DNA of 64,000 bases from Pseudarthrobacter sp. MM222. GTDB taxonomy: Bacteria; Actinomycetota; Actinomycetes; Actinomycetales; Micrococcaceae. Numbering within the stretch: position 1 is the stretch's first letter; each line of letters begins with the position of its first letter. Under the pieces are notes generated by a model. The model did not search any database. It was not told the origin of the DNA and worked only from the letters and a program-made list of their open reading frames with translations. Shown here one piece after another: positions 26,215-34,828 of the stretch. A program made the position numbers and the translations under genes. The DNA is taken from positions 992,001 to 1,056,000 of the forward strand of contig NZ_OX352321.1 of assembly GCF_947090775.1 (NCBI RefSeq), written 5' to 3'.

Positions 26215-28436
26215 TGCCGTTAGTAACGTGGATGAAGAGCAAGTCCAAGCTTGATGGATCTCTGAAATCGAAAATCTACAACTTCTTGGAGAAGCTGCAG
26301 GAAGACGACACGGCACCGGGCCTGCACATCGAACCGATGCACAAGCCGAAGGACCCACGGGTCCGGACTGGGCGCGTTGATCTGAACTACAGGGCCGTCC
26401 TCTATCGACTGAACCCCGCGGGCGAACCGCATTACATCTATATCGGAGCGTGGCCTCATGACCAGGCTATAGAGATTGCCCGATCCAGCGTGCTCCAGGT
26501 CAACCCGGTGAACGGTGTTGTGGAACTGATTAAGGGCTCGGAGCCGGGCACCGGCGACGGTGAGCCCGGCGGCACCACCGTGGTTCCGCCGCCTGTTAGT
26601 CCAGATCCTGAGCCGGGGTTCGTAAACGGTCTGATTTCTGCCGGCTACACGCCGGAATATCTGGTGGAGGACCTGGGCATCGATGCGGAGGTCGCTCGGC
26701 GCGCAATCGCTGCCCGTTCACTGAAGGAATTCTCGGCAGTCGTGGACAACGCGCCCGAGTGGCAGGGAATTGCGCTGATCGATCTCGAAGCCGGAAAGTC
26801 GCTGGCTGACGTCAAAGAAGAGCTCGGGCTCGGCAAGTACGAAGACGATGAAACGAAGTCCGACGATGAGAAGATCCGGGAGGCGTTGGAACACCCGGCA
26901 TCGAAGATCCAGTTTGCGTTTATCGGCGAGAACCCGCAGGAACTGAAGAACATCATCGAGTTTGGTGACTTCGAAGCCTGGCGCACGTTCCTGCACCCGG
27001 AGCAGCGGCAGTATGCAGAGAAGAGCCGCAACGGCTCGTTTCGCCTGTCCGGTGGAGCGGGTACGGGCAAGACTGTGGTCGCTCTGCACCGCGCCAAAGT
27101 CCTCGCCGACGCAAAGCCGCCAGTGCGAGTCATTCTGACGACGTACACAACCACTTTGGCAGAATCGCTGGCCACTAATATGGCCAAGCTTGACCCTGCC
27201 TTGGCGATGTCCACGAAGCTTGGCAAGCCGGGGGTTTGTGTAGCCGGTATCGATTCGTTGGCCTTTCAGATCTGGTCGGCGGCATCTGTCGTCGAACGAT
27301 CCGCTGCGCTGAACTTGGTGTTTGGCAACGGAGACCAGCAGACGACCAAGCGGACTGACAAGGACGCCTGGGACTACGCCGCCGGATCTGTAGACCACGG
27401 CCTGGACCCCACGCTGGCCAACAGCACTTTCCTGGAGCAGGAATACCTCTCGGTGGTTCTAGCCAACGGGGTGACCACCAAGGACGAGTATCTGAAGGTT
27501 TCGCGCGCCGGCCGCGGGACCGCCCTGAACCGGCCAAAGCGGATTGCCGTGTGGCGGATCATCGAGGCCTATCGACGCTCCAACCGTATGGAGGACAAGG
27601 CCAGTTACGCGGAGATCGCCGCCCTCGCTGCCGCTGCCCTGAACCACCGCGCCTCCGTCGGGGGACCGCGGCCGGCGGATCACGTCATTGTGGACGAGGC
27701 GCAGGATTTCCACGCAGGGCACTGGCTATTGCTGCGGGCCTTGGTCGTCGAAGGAACCAACGACCTGTTCATCGCAGAGGATTCCCACCAGCGGCTGTAT
27801 GGCCAAAAGGTGCCGCTGTCCCGCTTTGGCATACACATTGTTGGCCGTTCCCGGCGACTAACGCTGAACTACCGCACGACGGCGCAGAACCTCGCCTTCG
27901 CTGTGAAACTCCTCTCCGGGGCGGAGTTCCACGACATCGAGGATGGCGAAGAGAAGTCCAGCGACTATCGCTCAGCGCGAAGCGGTCCGGAGCCAATCCG
28001 CCAGGGCCTTGAGTCGCTCAACAGCGAGCTCGACCTCGCAGCCGACCACATCCGGCGGTGGCAGGAAGAGGGAACCGACGGTGCATCCATCGGCATCCTC
28101 GTGAGGGCCAAGCACCAGCAGTCCCAGGTGGTTAGCAGCCTGAACGAGCGTGGAATCGAAGTTCGATCGATTGACGCAGCTGCCGCCGACGGCGAGGAGC
28201 CTGTGGTCATGACAATGCACCGGGCGAAAGGTATGGAATTCGCTAAGGTCATTCTCTTCGGTGTCAGCGAGTCCAGCCTGCCGCAGAAGCATGCCATTCA
28301 GGGCCTAGCTGATGCCGAGCGTGATGATGCTTTGCTTCGGGAGAGGTCACTGCTGTACGTCGCAGCGACCCGAGCCCGCGACGAGCTTGTGGTGACGTGG
28401 AACGGAAAACCGTCGGAGCTGCTTGGTACAAAGTAG
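26214..28436 (+). CDS. RelE/ParE-like domain fused to a UvrD/Rep-family helicase
   Basis: 740 residues. Residues 1 to about 95 resemble the RelE/ParE toxin fold: a helical start, then LHIEPM, VRTGRVDLNYRAVLYRL and YIYIGAWPHDQAIEIA, as in the beta-sheet core of mRNA-cleaving or gyrase-blocking toxins. A Pro/Gly-rich linker leads to a superfamily 1 helicase: GGAGTGKT near 279-286, VDEAQDFHAGH near 492, LNYRTT near 552 and MHRAKGMEF near 665. The ATG overlaps the stop of the giant helicase by one base (TAATG), so the gene belongs to the operon. A helicase carrying a RelE-like head suggests nucleic-acid cleavage or ribosome targeting when phage DNA is sensed; that is inference. No partner antitoxin gene is adjacent. 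Confidence 0.85.
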   Translation: MPLVTWMKSKSKLDGSLKSKIYNFLEKLQEDDTAPGLHIEPMHKPKDPRVRTGRVDLNYRAVLYRLNPAGEPHYIYIGAWPHDQAIEIARSSVLQVNPVNGVVELIKGSEPGTGDGEPGGTTVVPPPVSPDPEPGFVNGLISAGYTPEYLVEDLGIDAEVARRAIAARSLKEFSAVVDNAPEWQGIALIDLEAGKSLADVKEELGLGKYEDDETKSDDEKIREALEHPASKIQFAFIGENPQELKNIIEFGDFEAWRTFLHPEQRQYAEKSRNGSFRLSGGAGTGKTVVALHRAKVLADAKPPVRVILTTYTTTLAESLATNMAKLDPALAMSTKLGKPGVCVAGIDSLAFQIWSAASVVERSAALNLVFGNGDQQTTKRTDKDAWDYAAGSVDHGLDPTLANSTFLEQEYLSVVLANGVTTKDEYLKVSRAGRGTALNRPKRIAVWRIIEAYRRSNRMEDKASYAEIAALAAAALNHRASVGGPRPADHVIVDEAQDFHAGHWLLLRALVVEGTNDLFIAEDSHQRLYGQKVPLSRFGIHIVGRSRRLTLNYRTTAQNLAFAVKLLSGAEFHDIEDGEEKSSDYRSARSGPEPIRQGLESLNSELDLAADHIRRWQEEGTDGASIGILVRAKHQQSQVVSSLNERGIEVRSIDAAAADGEEPVVMTMHRAKGMEFAKVILFGVSESSLPQKHAIQGLADAERDDALLRERSLLYVAATRARDELVVTWNGKPSELLGTK

Positions 28437-28476
28437 TTCAATACTTCAGGGCAATTCACAAACATTTGGGGGAGAA

Positions 28477-29472
28477 ATGACGCTTACGGCGACGACAAGA
28501 AAGTCCCGATGGTGGGACGGCGATTCCACGCAGCGGTACTGGATGGAATTGGTTAATGTCGACACCTGGGGGAGTGAACTGATAGCCCCTGACACGCCTC
28601 GCTACGATCTCATGCACGACGTCCGGGTCGGCGATGTTGTTCTCCACTGGGTGGGAAAGAACAATCGGATGGGATTCAAATCGGGAATGTACGGCGCCTC
28701 GATCGTGGCCGGAGGGCTGCAGCCCCGGGCAGGGGACTGGTTCGGTAAACCAGCGAACACGATTCCGCTGACGAAGTATGCGCCGCTTCCTCGCCCCTAT
28801 CTGCTGACAGATCTTCGGGCGGACCACCAGGAAGACATTCTGGGGGTCAAAGGCGCGCTTGAACGAGATTATGCAGAAACTGCGGGATACACGATGTATT
28901 TCCCGTTTCAGAAGCACCCCACGACCGGCCTAAAACCGAACCAAGGTTATCTCTTCAAGCTGCCCACTGAGGTGGTCACTGCGGTCCCCGACCTCCTGCC
29001 TGACAGCGATTGGGGAGGGTTTGACCGCCCTCTAATGGCGCCCCCGGTGGCAGGACAGAACGGCGTGAAGCAGAGCTACGCGGGCTACTGCGCTGATCCT
29101 GTACTGAAGAAGGCCATCGAGATGCAGGCCGTGCGTCAGGCCATAGCCCACTACGAAGCAGCCGGATACAGCGTCAAGGACGTCGGCGCATTCGAGTCGT
29201 ACGACCTCGAGGTTGTGCGCGGTGGCGAAGTTCGGCACGTAGAAGTCAAGGGCTCGCAGGGGTACGTGCGGAAGGTCATCCTGACACGCAATGAGGTAAC
29301 TCACGCAAACGAATTCGACAGGACAGATTTAGTTGTCGTAGCCGATATAGATTGGGAGCGTCATCTCGACGGTTCTATCAATACCGGCAAGGGGGCCATG
29401 AGCGTGTATCCGGACTGGCGGCCGTCCCCAGAAAACCTGAAGCCGCTGAGTTACGAGTACTTCCTGGACTAG
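28477..29472 (+). CDS. EVE-like and DUF3883 domain protein
   Basis: 331 residues from ATG 28477, preceded by GGGGGAG; a longer TTG frame from 28423 overlaps the previous stop and is less likely. Residues about 10-140 look like an EVE/PUA-type modified-base reader (YWMELVNVDTWG, then VGDVVLHWVGKNNRMGFKSG). The C-terminal third is DUF3883-like: AHYEAAGYSVKDVG, SYDLEVVRGGEVRHVEVKGS and LTRNEV. DUF3883 is a nuclease-related fold, and the D...EVKG spacing resembles a PD-(D/E)XK active site. The combination fits modification-dependent restriction, with a reader plus a cutter. It is the last gene of operon A, 40 bp after the UvrD fusion and just before the shared terminator. Confidence 0.8.
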   Translation: MTLTATTRKSRWWDGDSTQRYWMELVNVDTWGSELIAPDTPRYDLMHDVRVGDVVLHWVGKNNRMGFKSGMYGASIVAGGLQPRAGDWFGKPANTIPLTKYAPLPRPYLLTDLRADHQEDILGVKGALERDYAETAGYTMYFPFQKHPTTGLKPNQGYLFKLPTEVVTAVPDLLPDSDWGGFDRPLMAPPVAGQNGVKQSYAGYCADPVLKKAIEMQAVRQAIAHYEAAGYSVKDVGAFESYDLEVVRGGEVRHVEVKGSQGYVRKVILTRNEVTHANEFDRTDLVVVADIDWERHLDGSINTGKGAMSVYPDWRPSPENLKPLSYEYFLD

Positions 29473-29491
29473 ACGGCGCTTCCGCGGAGTA

Positions 29492-29524
29492 GGGATGGTG
29501 CCCCACATCGCTGGGCACCACCCC
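29492..29524. terminator. Bidirectional hairpin between the two convergent DISARM-like operons
   Basis: TGGTGCCC (29496-29503) pairs perfectly with GGGCACCA (29513-29520), extended by GGG/CCC outside a mismatch. It lies in the 67-bp gap between the convergent stops at 29472 and 29540. Being symmetrical, it could terminate transcription from both sides. There is no long T-tract. Confidence 0.7.
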
Positions 29525-29539
29525 ACGGTGTTGGTTCAT

Positions 29540-31609
29540 CTAGAGGACTTGGGCGGAAACTTTCTCTGCTATGTCCCGTGATTCGAGATTCTCCAGGCTC
29601 AGCACTGTCCATCCGCGATCGGCAAGCCACTCGTCCCGGGTCTCATCCCCTTGCGCAACAACGGCTAAGGTATGGCTTGGCCAGGAAAGATCTAAGATCC
29701 ATTCATTCGATGGCCCGATGTCCGCACCCCATTGGTCTGGGGTTACTTCGGATTCGATTAGTTCCTCGATGAGGCTCCGGAGCTCAAGGGAGTCCTCATA
29801 GATTTCATACCACATGCTTTGGCGTACTTTGCGTGGTGCCGCGTTAGCATCCGGTACGTCGGATTTCGAACCGGCAGATGTCGCCGCGTTGGACTCTATC
29901 CATTGCAGAAAACCTGCGTCCTGGGAAGCTGGCGTCCCGAACAGTAGGCCCCGGTCAAGGAACGAGTTAAATAGCTCGCAGCTTGTTTCAGGAATCAGAA
30001 CGCAGCAGTGACAAGCAGCGAGATTGCGTGCGTCAGCACCTGCCCCTGTCGACTCGATGCACACGGGGTCCGCCGAGCACCATGAAAGCCGAACGAGCCC
30101 TTCATCCAAGGCTGGTGCCAGGCGTTCGGGGTGCGCAAGGGCAGCCACGCCGCCCAGGCTGCCTGCTGAATCCGATGAAGCTGTGTAGAGAAGAATCCCT
30201 GCGTTGTCCTCGCCGGCATAAAGACGTTCTCTGATGGACGACGCCGGGTAGCCCGCGTCGAGGGATAACTGATCAATGAGCACGTGGGCAAGTGTGTGTA
30301 GGAGAACGCGAATAATATCTACCTGTATTGCGTCGATCTTCCGTTGCTTCGCCGCTGCATTGACGTTCCTCTGCAGAATGTTCCTGCGCGCGGTAGCGAA
30401 GTCCGAGGCTGCCCATTCCTCGAGCTGCGTTCGATCGAGCGCTATGAACAGTCCTTCTCCCAGCGTCTCGATGGCCGGCAGCCAGCTTTGTCGGTTGTCC
30501 TCGGGAAAAATCGCCGCAAGTTTCACAGCCGGGTTGTCCTCGGTCTTCGGGGTGAGCCTGCTGAACCCGTAGAGGGCCCTTACTTCACGCAGCCGAGTCA
30601 CCTTTCGGATGCTTCTTATCCAATGCAGGTATCTCTCCGGAACCTCCATGCGTTCAGCCACAAAATCTGTGTCCGGTTGATCCGCCCGGCCAGCGATGAG
30701 GGCTTGAAACTCTTGCTGCCTGAGAACCTCGTCCGTCAGGTCTTCACCTTGTTCACCGTGGAACTGCCGGTTCACCTCGTTCTTAAGCTCAGCTATGGTG
30801 AAGCGGTTTCCGAACTCTTCTACGATCCCTTCGAGAACCCAATCCCCCTGGGTGAGTGCCTCGGGTTTGCTAAGAACTGACGCACGCTGGCCCACTACTT
30901 TGGCCAAAAATTCCGAGTACGGGGGTATCGAAATTGCGGAGCGAACGGCTGGGAACCAGACGTTTGAGGCGCCACGCTGCACTGTGCGTGGAGGCTTTCC
31001 GCACGTACGATCCCGGTATGCTTTGCCAAGCCACAAACGGCGCCCGGTGCATTTCATCTCCCTCAACGCGGCAGGGGAAAAAGCGTCCGCCATGGACCGC
31101 GACCTTCCGCAGCTGCATCGAATGATCATGTCGGCGAGCGAGGACGTTCGACCCTCAGACGCAAGGCTCAATTCGTGCTGCGCGGAGTTGTCCGGATAGA
31201 GCCCATGAACCCAAAAAGTATAAGGAAAGTCATCTAAGTGGCCATCTTCGCAGGCGACGACGAACCTGGACGGAGTTAAGGGCACATTGGACTTGCAGAG
31301 TCCGCAAAGCACGTCCTCGTACCCTGCCTGGAGCTGGGACATAGATCCGAGACGATGGCACTTGGGGCAGCTGAGGACCTGAGGGAAGCGGATGACGGGG
31401 ACCTTTGACCAACCGGTTGGCGGGAGGAGAAGTCGTCCAACTCCGAGGCTTCGGGCCAGGCGAGGCTCAGGTGCCGCCGTCAGGAGTTTTTCGTCCCACT
31501 GATCAATGCTTGTGATCATGAAGCTGTTATTTTCAGCCGGGAATAAGCTCCCGACTCCAAAAGTCGACAGTAGCTGGCTCCGCCGCGCCTTGAACACTTT
31601 CCTAACCAT
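29540..31609 (-). CDS. drmB: DISARM protein DrmB (DUF1998 family)
   Basis: 689 residues from ATG 31609, which overlaps the drmA stop by 8 nt (ATGGTTAG); a longer upstream frame lacks protein-like sequence. The N-terminus has the DrmB signature: RRSQLLSTFGVGSLFPAE, then TSIDQWDE. CPKC and CGLC (about 75-110) form a zinc site. The DUF1998 region (about 440-560) contains LLHTLAHVLIDQLSLDAGYP, LLYTASSDSAGSLGG and a CHCC cluster. DrmB pairs with the helicase DrmA to form the DNA-loading core of DISARM, which is blocked until triggered by unmethylated phage DNA (family knowledge). The gene ends the leftward operon. DrmC, which usually follows DrmB, is absent. Confidence 0.88.
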   Translation of the reverse strand: MVRKVFKARRSQLLSTFGVGSLFPAENNSFMITSIDQWDEKLLTAAPEPRLARSLGVGRLLLPPTGWSKVPVIRFPQVLSCPKCHRLGSMSQLQAGYEDVLCGLCKSNVPLTPSRFVVACEDGHLDDFPYTFWVHGLYPDNSAQHELSLASEGRTSSLADMIIRCSCGRSRSMADAFSPAALREMKCTGRRLWLGKAYRDRTCGKPPRTVQRGASNVWFPAVRSAISIPPYSEFLAKVVGQRASVLSKPEALTQGDWVLEGIVEEFGNRFTIAELKNEVNRQFHGEQGEDLTDEVLRQQEFQALIAGRADQPDTDFVAERMEVPERYLHWIRSIRKVTRLREVRALYGFSRLTPKTEDNPAVKLAAIFPEDNRQSWLPAIETLGEGLFIALDRTQLEEWAASDFATARRNILQRNVNAAAKQRKIDAIQVDIIRVLLHTLAHVLIDQLSLDAGYPASSIRERLYAGEDNAGILLYTASSDSAGSLGGVAALAHPERLAPALDEGLVRLSWCSADPVCIESTGAGADARNLAACHCCVLIPETSCELFNSFLDRGLLFGTPASQDAGFLQWIESNAATSAGSKSDVPDANAAPRKVRQSMWYEIYEDSLELRSLIEELIESEVTPDQWGADIGPSNEWILDLSWPSHTLAVVAQGDETRDEWLADRGWTVLSLENLESRDIAEKVSAQVL

Positions 31610-34600
31610 TGTTGGCGTCCTCCCTGACCCGAATTGGACGCAGTGTTGTCTCAGCGTCCACGTCGCGCATGCTCGATGGTGTTGGCCACGGCGTGGCTGT
31701 GGTTGTGTACACAAAGTTTGGGTCTTCGAGCGCCTTGGCGAAATCGATAAGCAGCGAATTAACTGGGTCACGCATCTTCCAGTATTGCAACTTGGAGTTA
31801 GTTTGTGCCTCCAGTCGCCAGGCTTTAAGAAGTATTTCGAGCTCGTTGATGGTGGCTTTGACTTCGGTCCCATCGATGGCTGCAACGCGTTCACGGATGT
31901 GTCTAAGGACCAGCTCGATGGATGCGCCAGCATCAGTCACATTTCTGGCCTGGTCGTCGTACCTGACGGTTGACTCGATCATGCGAAGCGCAGAGATCAT
32001 GACAGCGTGAAGGGCCCGGTCTCTTGATCTGGCCGCGAAAGGCGTGGCGCTTGTGGCTTCGACAGCCCTGTATAGCGCTTGATGAAACGGAACGAATCCT
32101 TCGAAGTGGGAGCGATCCCTTGATTTTGCTGCGTTGAAGATCGTGACCACCAAGCCGGGGTGTTGTCGGCCAACCCGGCTCGTTGCCTGAATGTACTCGG
32201 CACTGGACTGAGGCTGTCCCATCACGGCCATGAGACCGAGTCGGTCCACGTCCAGTCCCACGGAGATCATGTTCGTAGCTAGAACTACGTCGTTTGGCGT
32301 TAGCTGCCCGCCGAGTCCGTTTTCCAGGGATTTTAGGGCGTAAGGGATCTTGTCACTGGACACTCGACTAGTGAGTTCAGACAGCTCCACTTGACGGGCG
32401 TCGGAAATTCCCTCTCTGGCGGAAAGTAACTTAAGGCGCGCACGAACGTCGTCGTACACCTGTAGATACGCGGAGCCCAACACACGGAGACTGTTGAAGT
32501 AGCCAATCAGAGTCCAGTAAGGATCCCTGTCGTCTTGAGAACTAGCATCGACTACTGCCGCTGAATTTAACAGGGATGCATATGTTCGAACCATCAGAGT
32601 CGCGTGGCTCGTCCCAGCAGCCATGAGTCCGACGTACTGACGAGTTCCGAGCTGATTCGCCGGTGCTTTCTTCGCGAAGAAGGAGTCGTCGGGGTCGATC
32701 CCGGGCGGCGGGAAGAGCCGTGATTCGCGGTTGAAGACAGACTTTATTTGAGTTTCCGCCCGCCGGATAGTCGCAGTCGACGCGATGATCTTCGGCCGGC
32801 GTACGTCTTCGGAATGATTGTCGGCGCCGCGCGCTAGCCCACCCGAAGCTAGATCGACTGCCGTTTCGAAGATTCCCACCGTTGAGCCCAAAGGGCCTGA
32901 AATCAGGTGGAGCTCGTCCTGAATAATCAGATCTGGGCCATGGTCGCCGGGAGACCAGCGGCCAAAGAGGCTTGCTACCTCGCCTTTCCACGCCATTCTG
33001 GCAAACTTGTCGACTGTTCCAATTACCAGTTCCGGGCGTTCCCTGTAGACGTCTGTATCAACTATGTGGACTGGCAGACCGTCCTTGTAGTCGCAACTGC
33101 CGTTAGAACACCTGACGCTCATACGCTCAGTGGGAATCTTGTCTATGCGATAGTCGTCCGCCTTGAGCCTCCGGCCGCACCATGGGCAGGCTTCGATCTG
33201 GCAGGGGTTCCCTTCCACGACCTCGTCGCCTCGCCGGAGTTTCCCCAAATTGGTGCGTGCATCCTTAATGTCATTAGGTGTTGCGGCGCTTCCGACCCAA
33301 AGCCCGATGCTGAATGCATCCAGCCCGAGGCGCTCCGGATCTTTCTTTCTTACAGACTCGAGTGAGCAGATTAGCATCGCCGCACGTTCGAACTGCTGGA
33401 TAGTAAGGAGCCGAAGCGTGTAACGCATGATCACCGCTACGCCCTTTGCCCCGGGATCACGAAGCCGGCGCAGGAGAATTAGATATGCGATAAGACCTAG
33501 ATAAGCTTCAGTCTTGCCGCCGCCGGTCGGGAACCAGAGCAAATCGGCGAAGTCGCGTTCAGGGTGATTGTGGTCCGTCACTGACGGAAGATTTAGCAGA
33601 ATGAACGCGATCTGAAAGGGGCGCCAGCTTTGCTGGTTGCCAAGCATGAAGTCACCAGTGCCGCCAGCACGGATCCAGTCTTGGCGCGAGCGTTGCATGT
33701 GCATAGCGTGATTTGCGAGTTGGAAAGCTTCGAATGCCTGCTTGTCATCCCTGAGTACCTGAATACCCGCCCGTATGCGTTCGGCCGCTTCACTAGCCGA
33801 CTTTAAGTGCCGCTGAGAAACGCGTTCAAGGTGAGATGGCACGCTGTCGGGTCCACGGCCAGCCGCAATCTCGCCGGTCCGGGATATCCAGCCCAAGTAG
33901 TCGCTATGAAGCGTTTCCAGCTCGGACAGAACTCTTTCCCTGTTCCCGGTAGACAGGAGATCAAGAGACAAATCGGCGTCAGTGCCGCCCGCCACTGATC
34001 GATGGACGTCTTGGCGCGGGACGAACGTCGTTGAGACTTTTCGGCAAACAGGACCGTCAACATCAGTTTCAGCCCATTCGACAGCACAACCATGCCCGGC
34101 TCCGAAGACCATGGATTTCCGGTATAGGAGTTCAGACGATGCCAGGTCGGGATCGGCAGAGACGTCTGAGCGGAGCTTTGACCGGTCAGTGAGAGCCATG
34201 GCATCTGCCTCGACAACCAGGCCTACTTGGAACCAGCACGCACGATCCCGGTCTTCGCCGGTCGACTTAGTACGCCTGTTTCTGAGGGCGACGGTGACTG
34301 TCGTTATCCCGCCCTCTGGTTCGCGAACCAACACGTACAGTTCCAGACCCCCGTCTTCGAGGAGCTTGGGCGCGTGCCGGCCGACGGCGGTGACGTCTAC
34401 GGCGATGGGCGTGGAGTCTATGGCGGAGCGACGCCAGTCGTAGGCGCCCTGCCGCCGTCGTGAATCTGTATCCGTTGCGGCCACGGGTGTGTATTGCGCG
34501 CCCGACGGGATGATTCGAATGGCATGTGTGACGGCAGTATCCACGGACACCGTCACACCGAGGCTCGTTGGGTATGTCAGCCGGGAATTCGCCACAGGGC

Positions 34601-34826
34601 TGTCGACGGCGCTGTCTCCTGCCTCAGCAGCGGCTGAGTCGGGTTCATCTGGTGCTGCGTCCAGTGTCTCGTCGCTGGCGGGCCACAGAACCCCTGTGAC
34701 GTAGCGTTCAAGAGGCCGTTCCGTCAGCAATTCCTCGTCAGACGTGGGGCCGAACAGGTCTTCCACGAGCCTGTCGACCATTTCCGACCGGAATGCGTAT
34801 TTTGAGTCTAGCGATGACAAGGGCAC
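31602..34826 (-). CDS. drmA: DISARM helicase DrmA
   Basis: 1,074 residues from GTG 34826, 2 nt after the UvrD-like stop; the frame is open to 34985, but the extension overlaps that gene and does not look like protein. DrmA hallmarks: Walker A WFPTGGGKTEAYLG near 432-445, a CPWC...CSNGSC zinc insert near 555-575, the distinctive QDELHLISGPLG near 634-645 and ATSRVGRQ near 878-885. DrmA is the superfamily 2 translocase of the DrmAB core. The N-terminal 400 residues are a variable domain preceding the motor. Translation is coupled to drmB by an 8-nt overlap. The identification as DrmA rests on the DELH block and the adjoining DrmB. Confidence 0.88.
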   Translation of the reverse strand: MPLSSLDSKYAFRSEMVDRLVEDLFGPTSDEELLTERPLERYVTGVLWPASDETLDAAPDEPDSAAAEAGDSAVDSPVANSRLTYPTSLGVTVSVDTAVTHAIRIIPSGAQYTPVAATDTDSRRRQGAYDWRRSAIDSTPIAVDVTAVGRHAPKLLEDGGLELYVLVREPEGGITTVTVALRNRRTKSTGEDRDRACWFQVGLVVEADAMALTDRSKLRSDVSADPDLASSELLYRKSMVFGAGHGCAVEWAETDVDGPVCRKVSTTFVPRQDVHRSVAGGTDADLSLDLLSTGNRERVLSELETLHSDYLGWISRTGEIAAGRGPDSVPSHLERVSQRHLKSASEAAERIRAGIQVLRDDKQAFEAFQLANHAMHMQRSRQDWIRAGGTGDFMLGNQQSWRPFQIAFILLNLPSVTDHNHPERDFADLLWFPTGGGKTEAYLGLIAYLILLRRLRDPGAKGVAVIMRYTLRLLTIQQFERAAMLICSLESVRKKDPERLGLDAFSIGLWVGSAATPNDIKDARTNLGKLRRGDEVVEGNPCQIEACPWCGRRLKADDYRIDKIPTERMSVRCSNGSCDYKDGLPVHIVDTDVYRERPELVIGTVDKFARMAWKGEVASLFGRWSPGDHGPDLIIQDELHLISGPLGSTVGIFETAVDLASGGLARGADNHSEDVRRPKIIASTATIRRAETQIKSVFNRESRLFPPPGIDPDDSFFAKKAPANQLGTRQYVGLMAAGTSHATLMVRTYASLLNSAAVVDASSQDDRDPYWTLIGYFNSLRVLGSAYLQVYDDVRARLKLLSAREGISDARQVELSELTSRVSSDKIPYALKSLENGLGGQLTPNDVVLATNMISVGLDVDRLGLMAVMGQPQSSAEYIQATSRVGRQHPGLVVTIFNAAKSRDRSHFEGFVPFHQALYRAVEATSATPFAARSRDRALHAVMISALRMIESTVRYDDQARNVTDAGASIELVLRHIRERVAAIDGTEVKATINELEILLKAWRLEAQTNSKLQYWKMRDPVNSLLIDFAKALEDPNFVYTTTATPWPTPSSMRDVDAETTLRPIRVREDANNG

Positions 34827-34828
34827 AC

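Noticed and set aside
31610..31933. Longer N-terminus for DrmB
   Set aside because: The extra 108 residues overlap drmA and lack protein character; ATG 31609 begins the conserved DrmB signature and overlaps the drmA stop.
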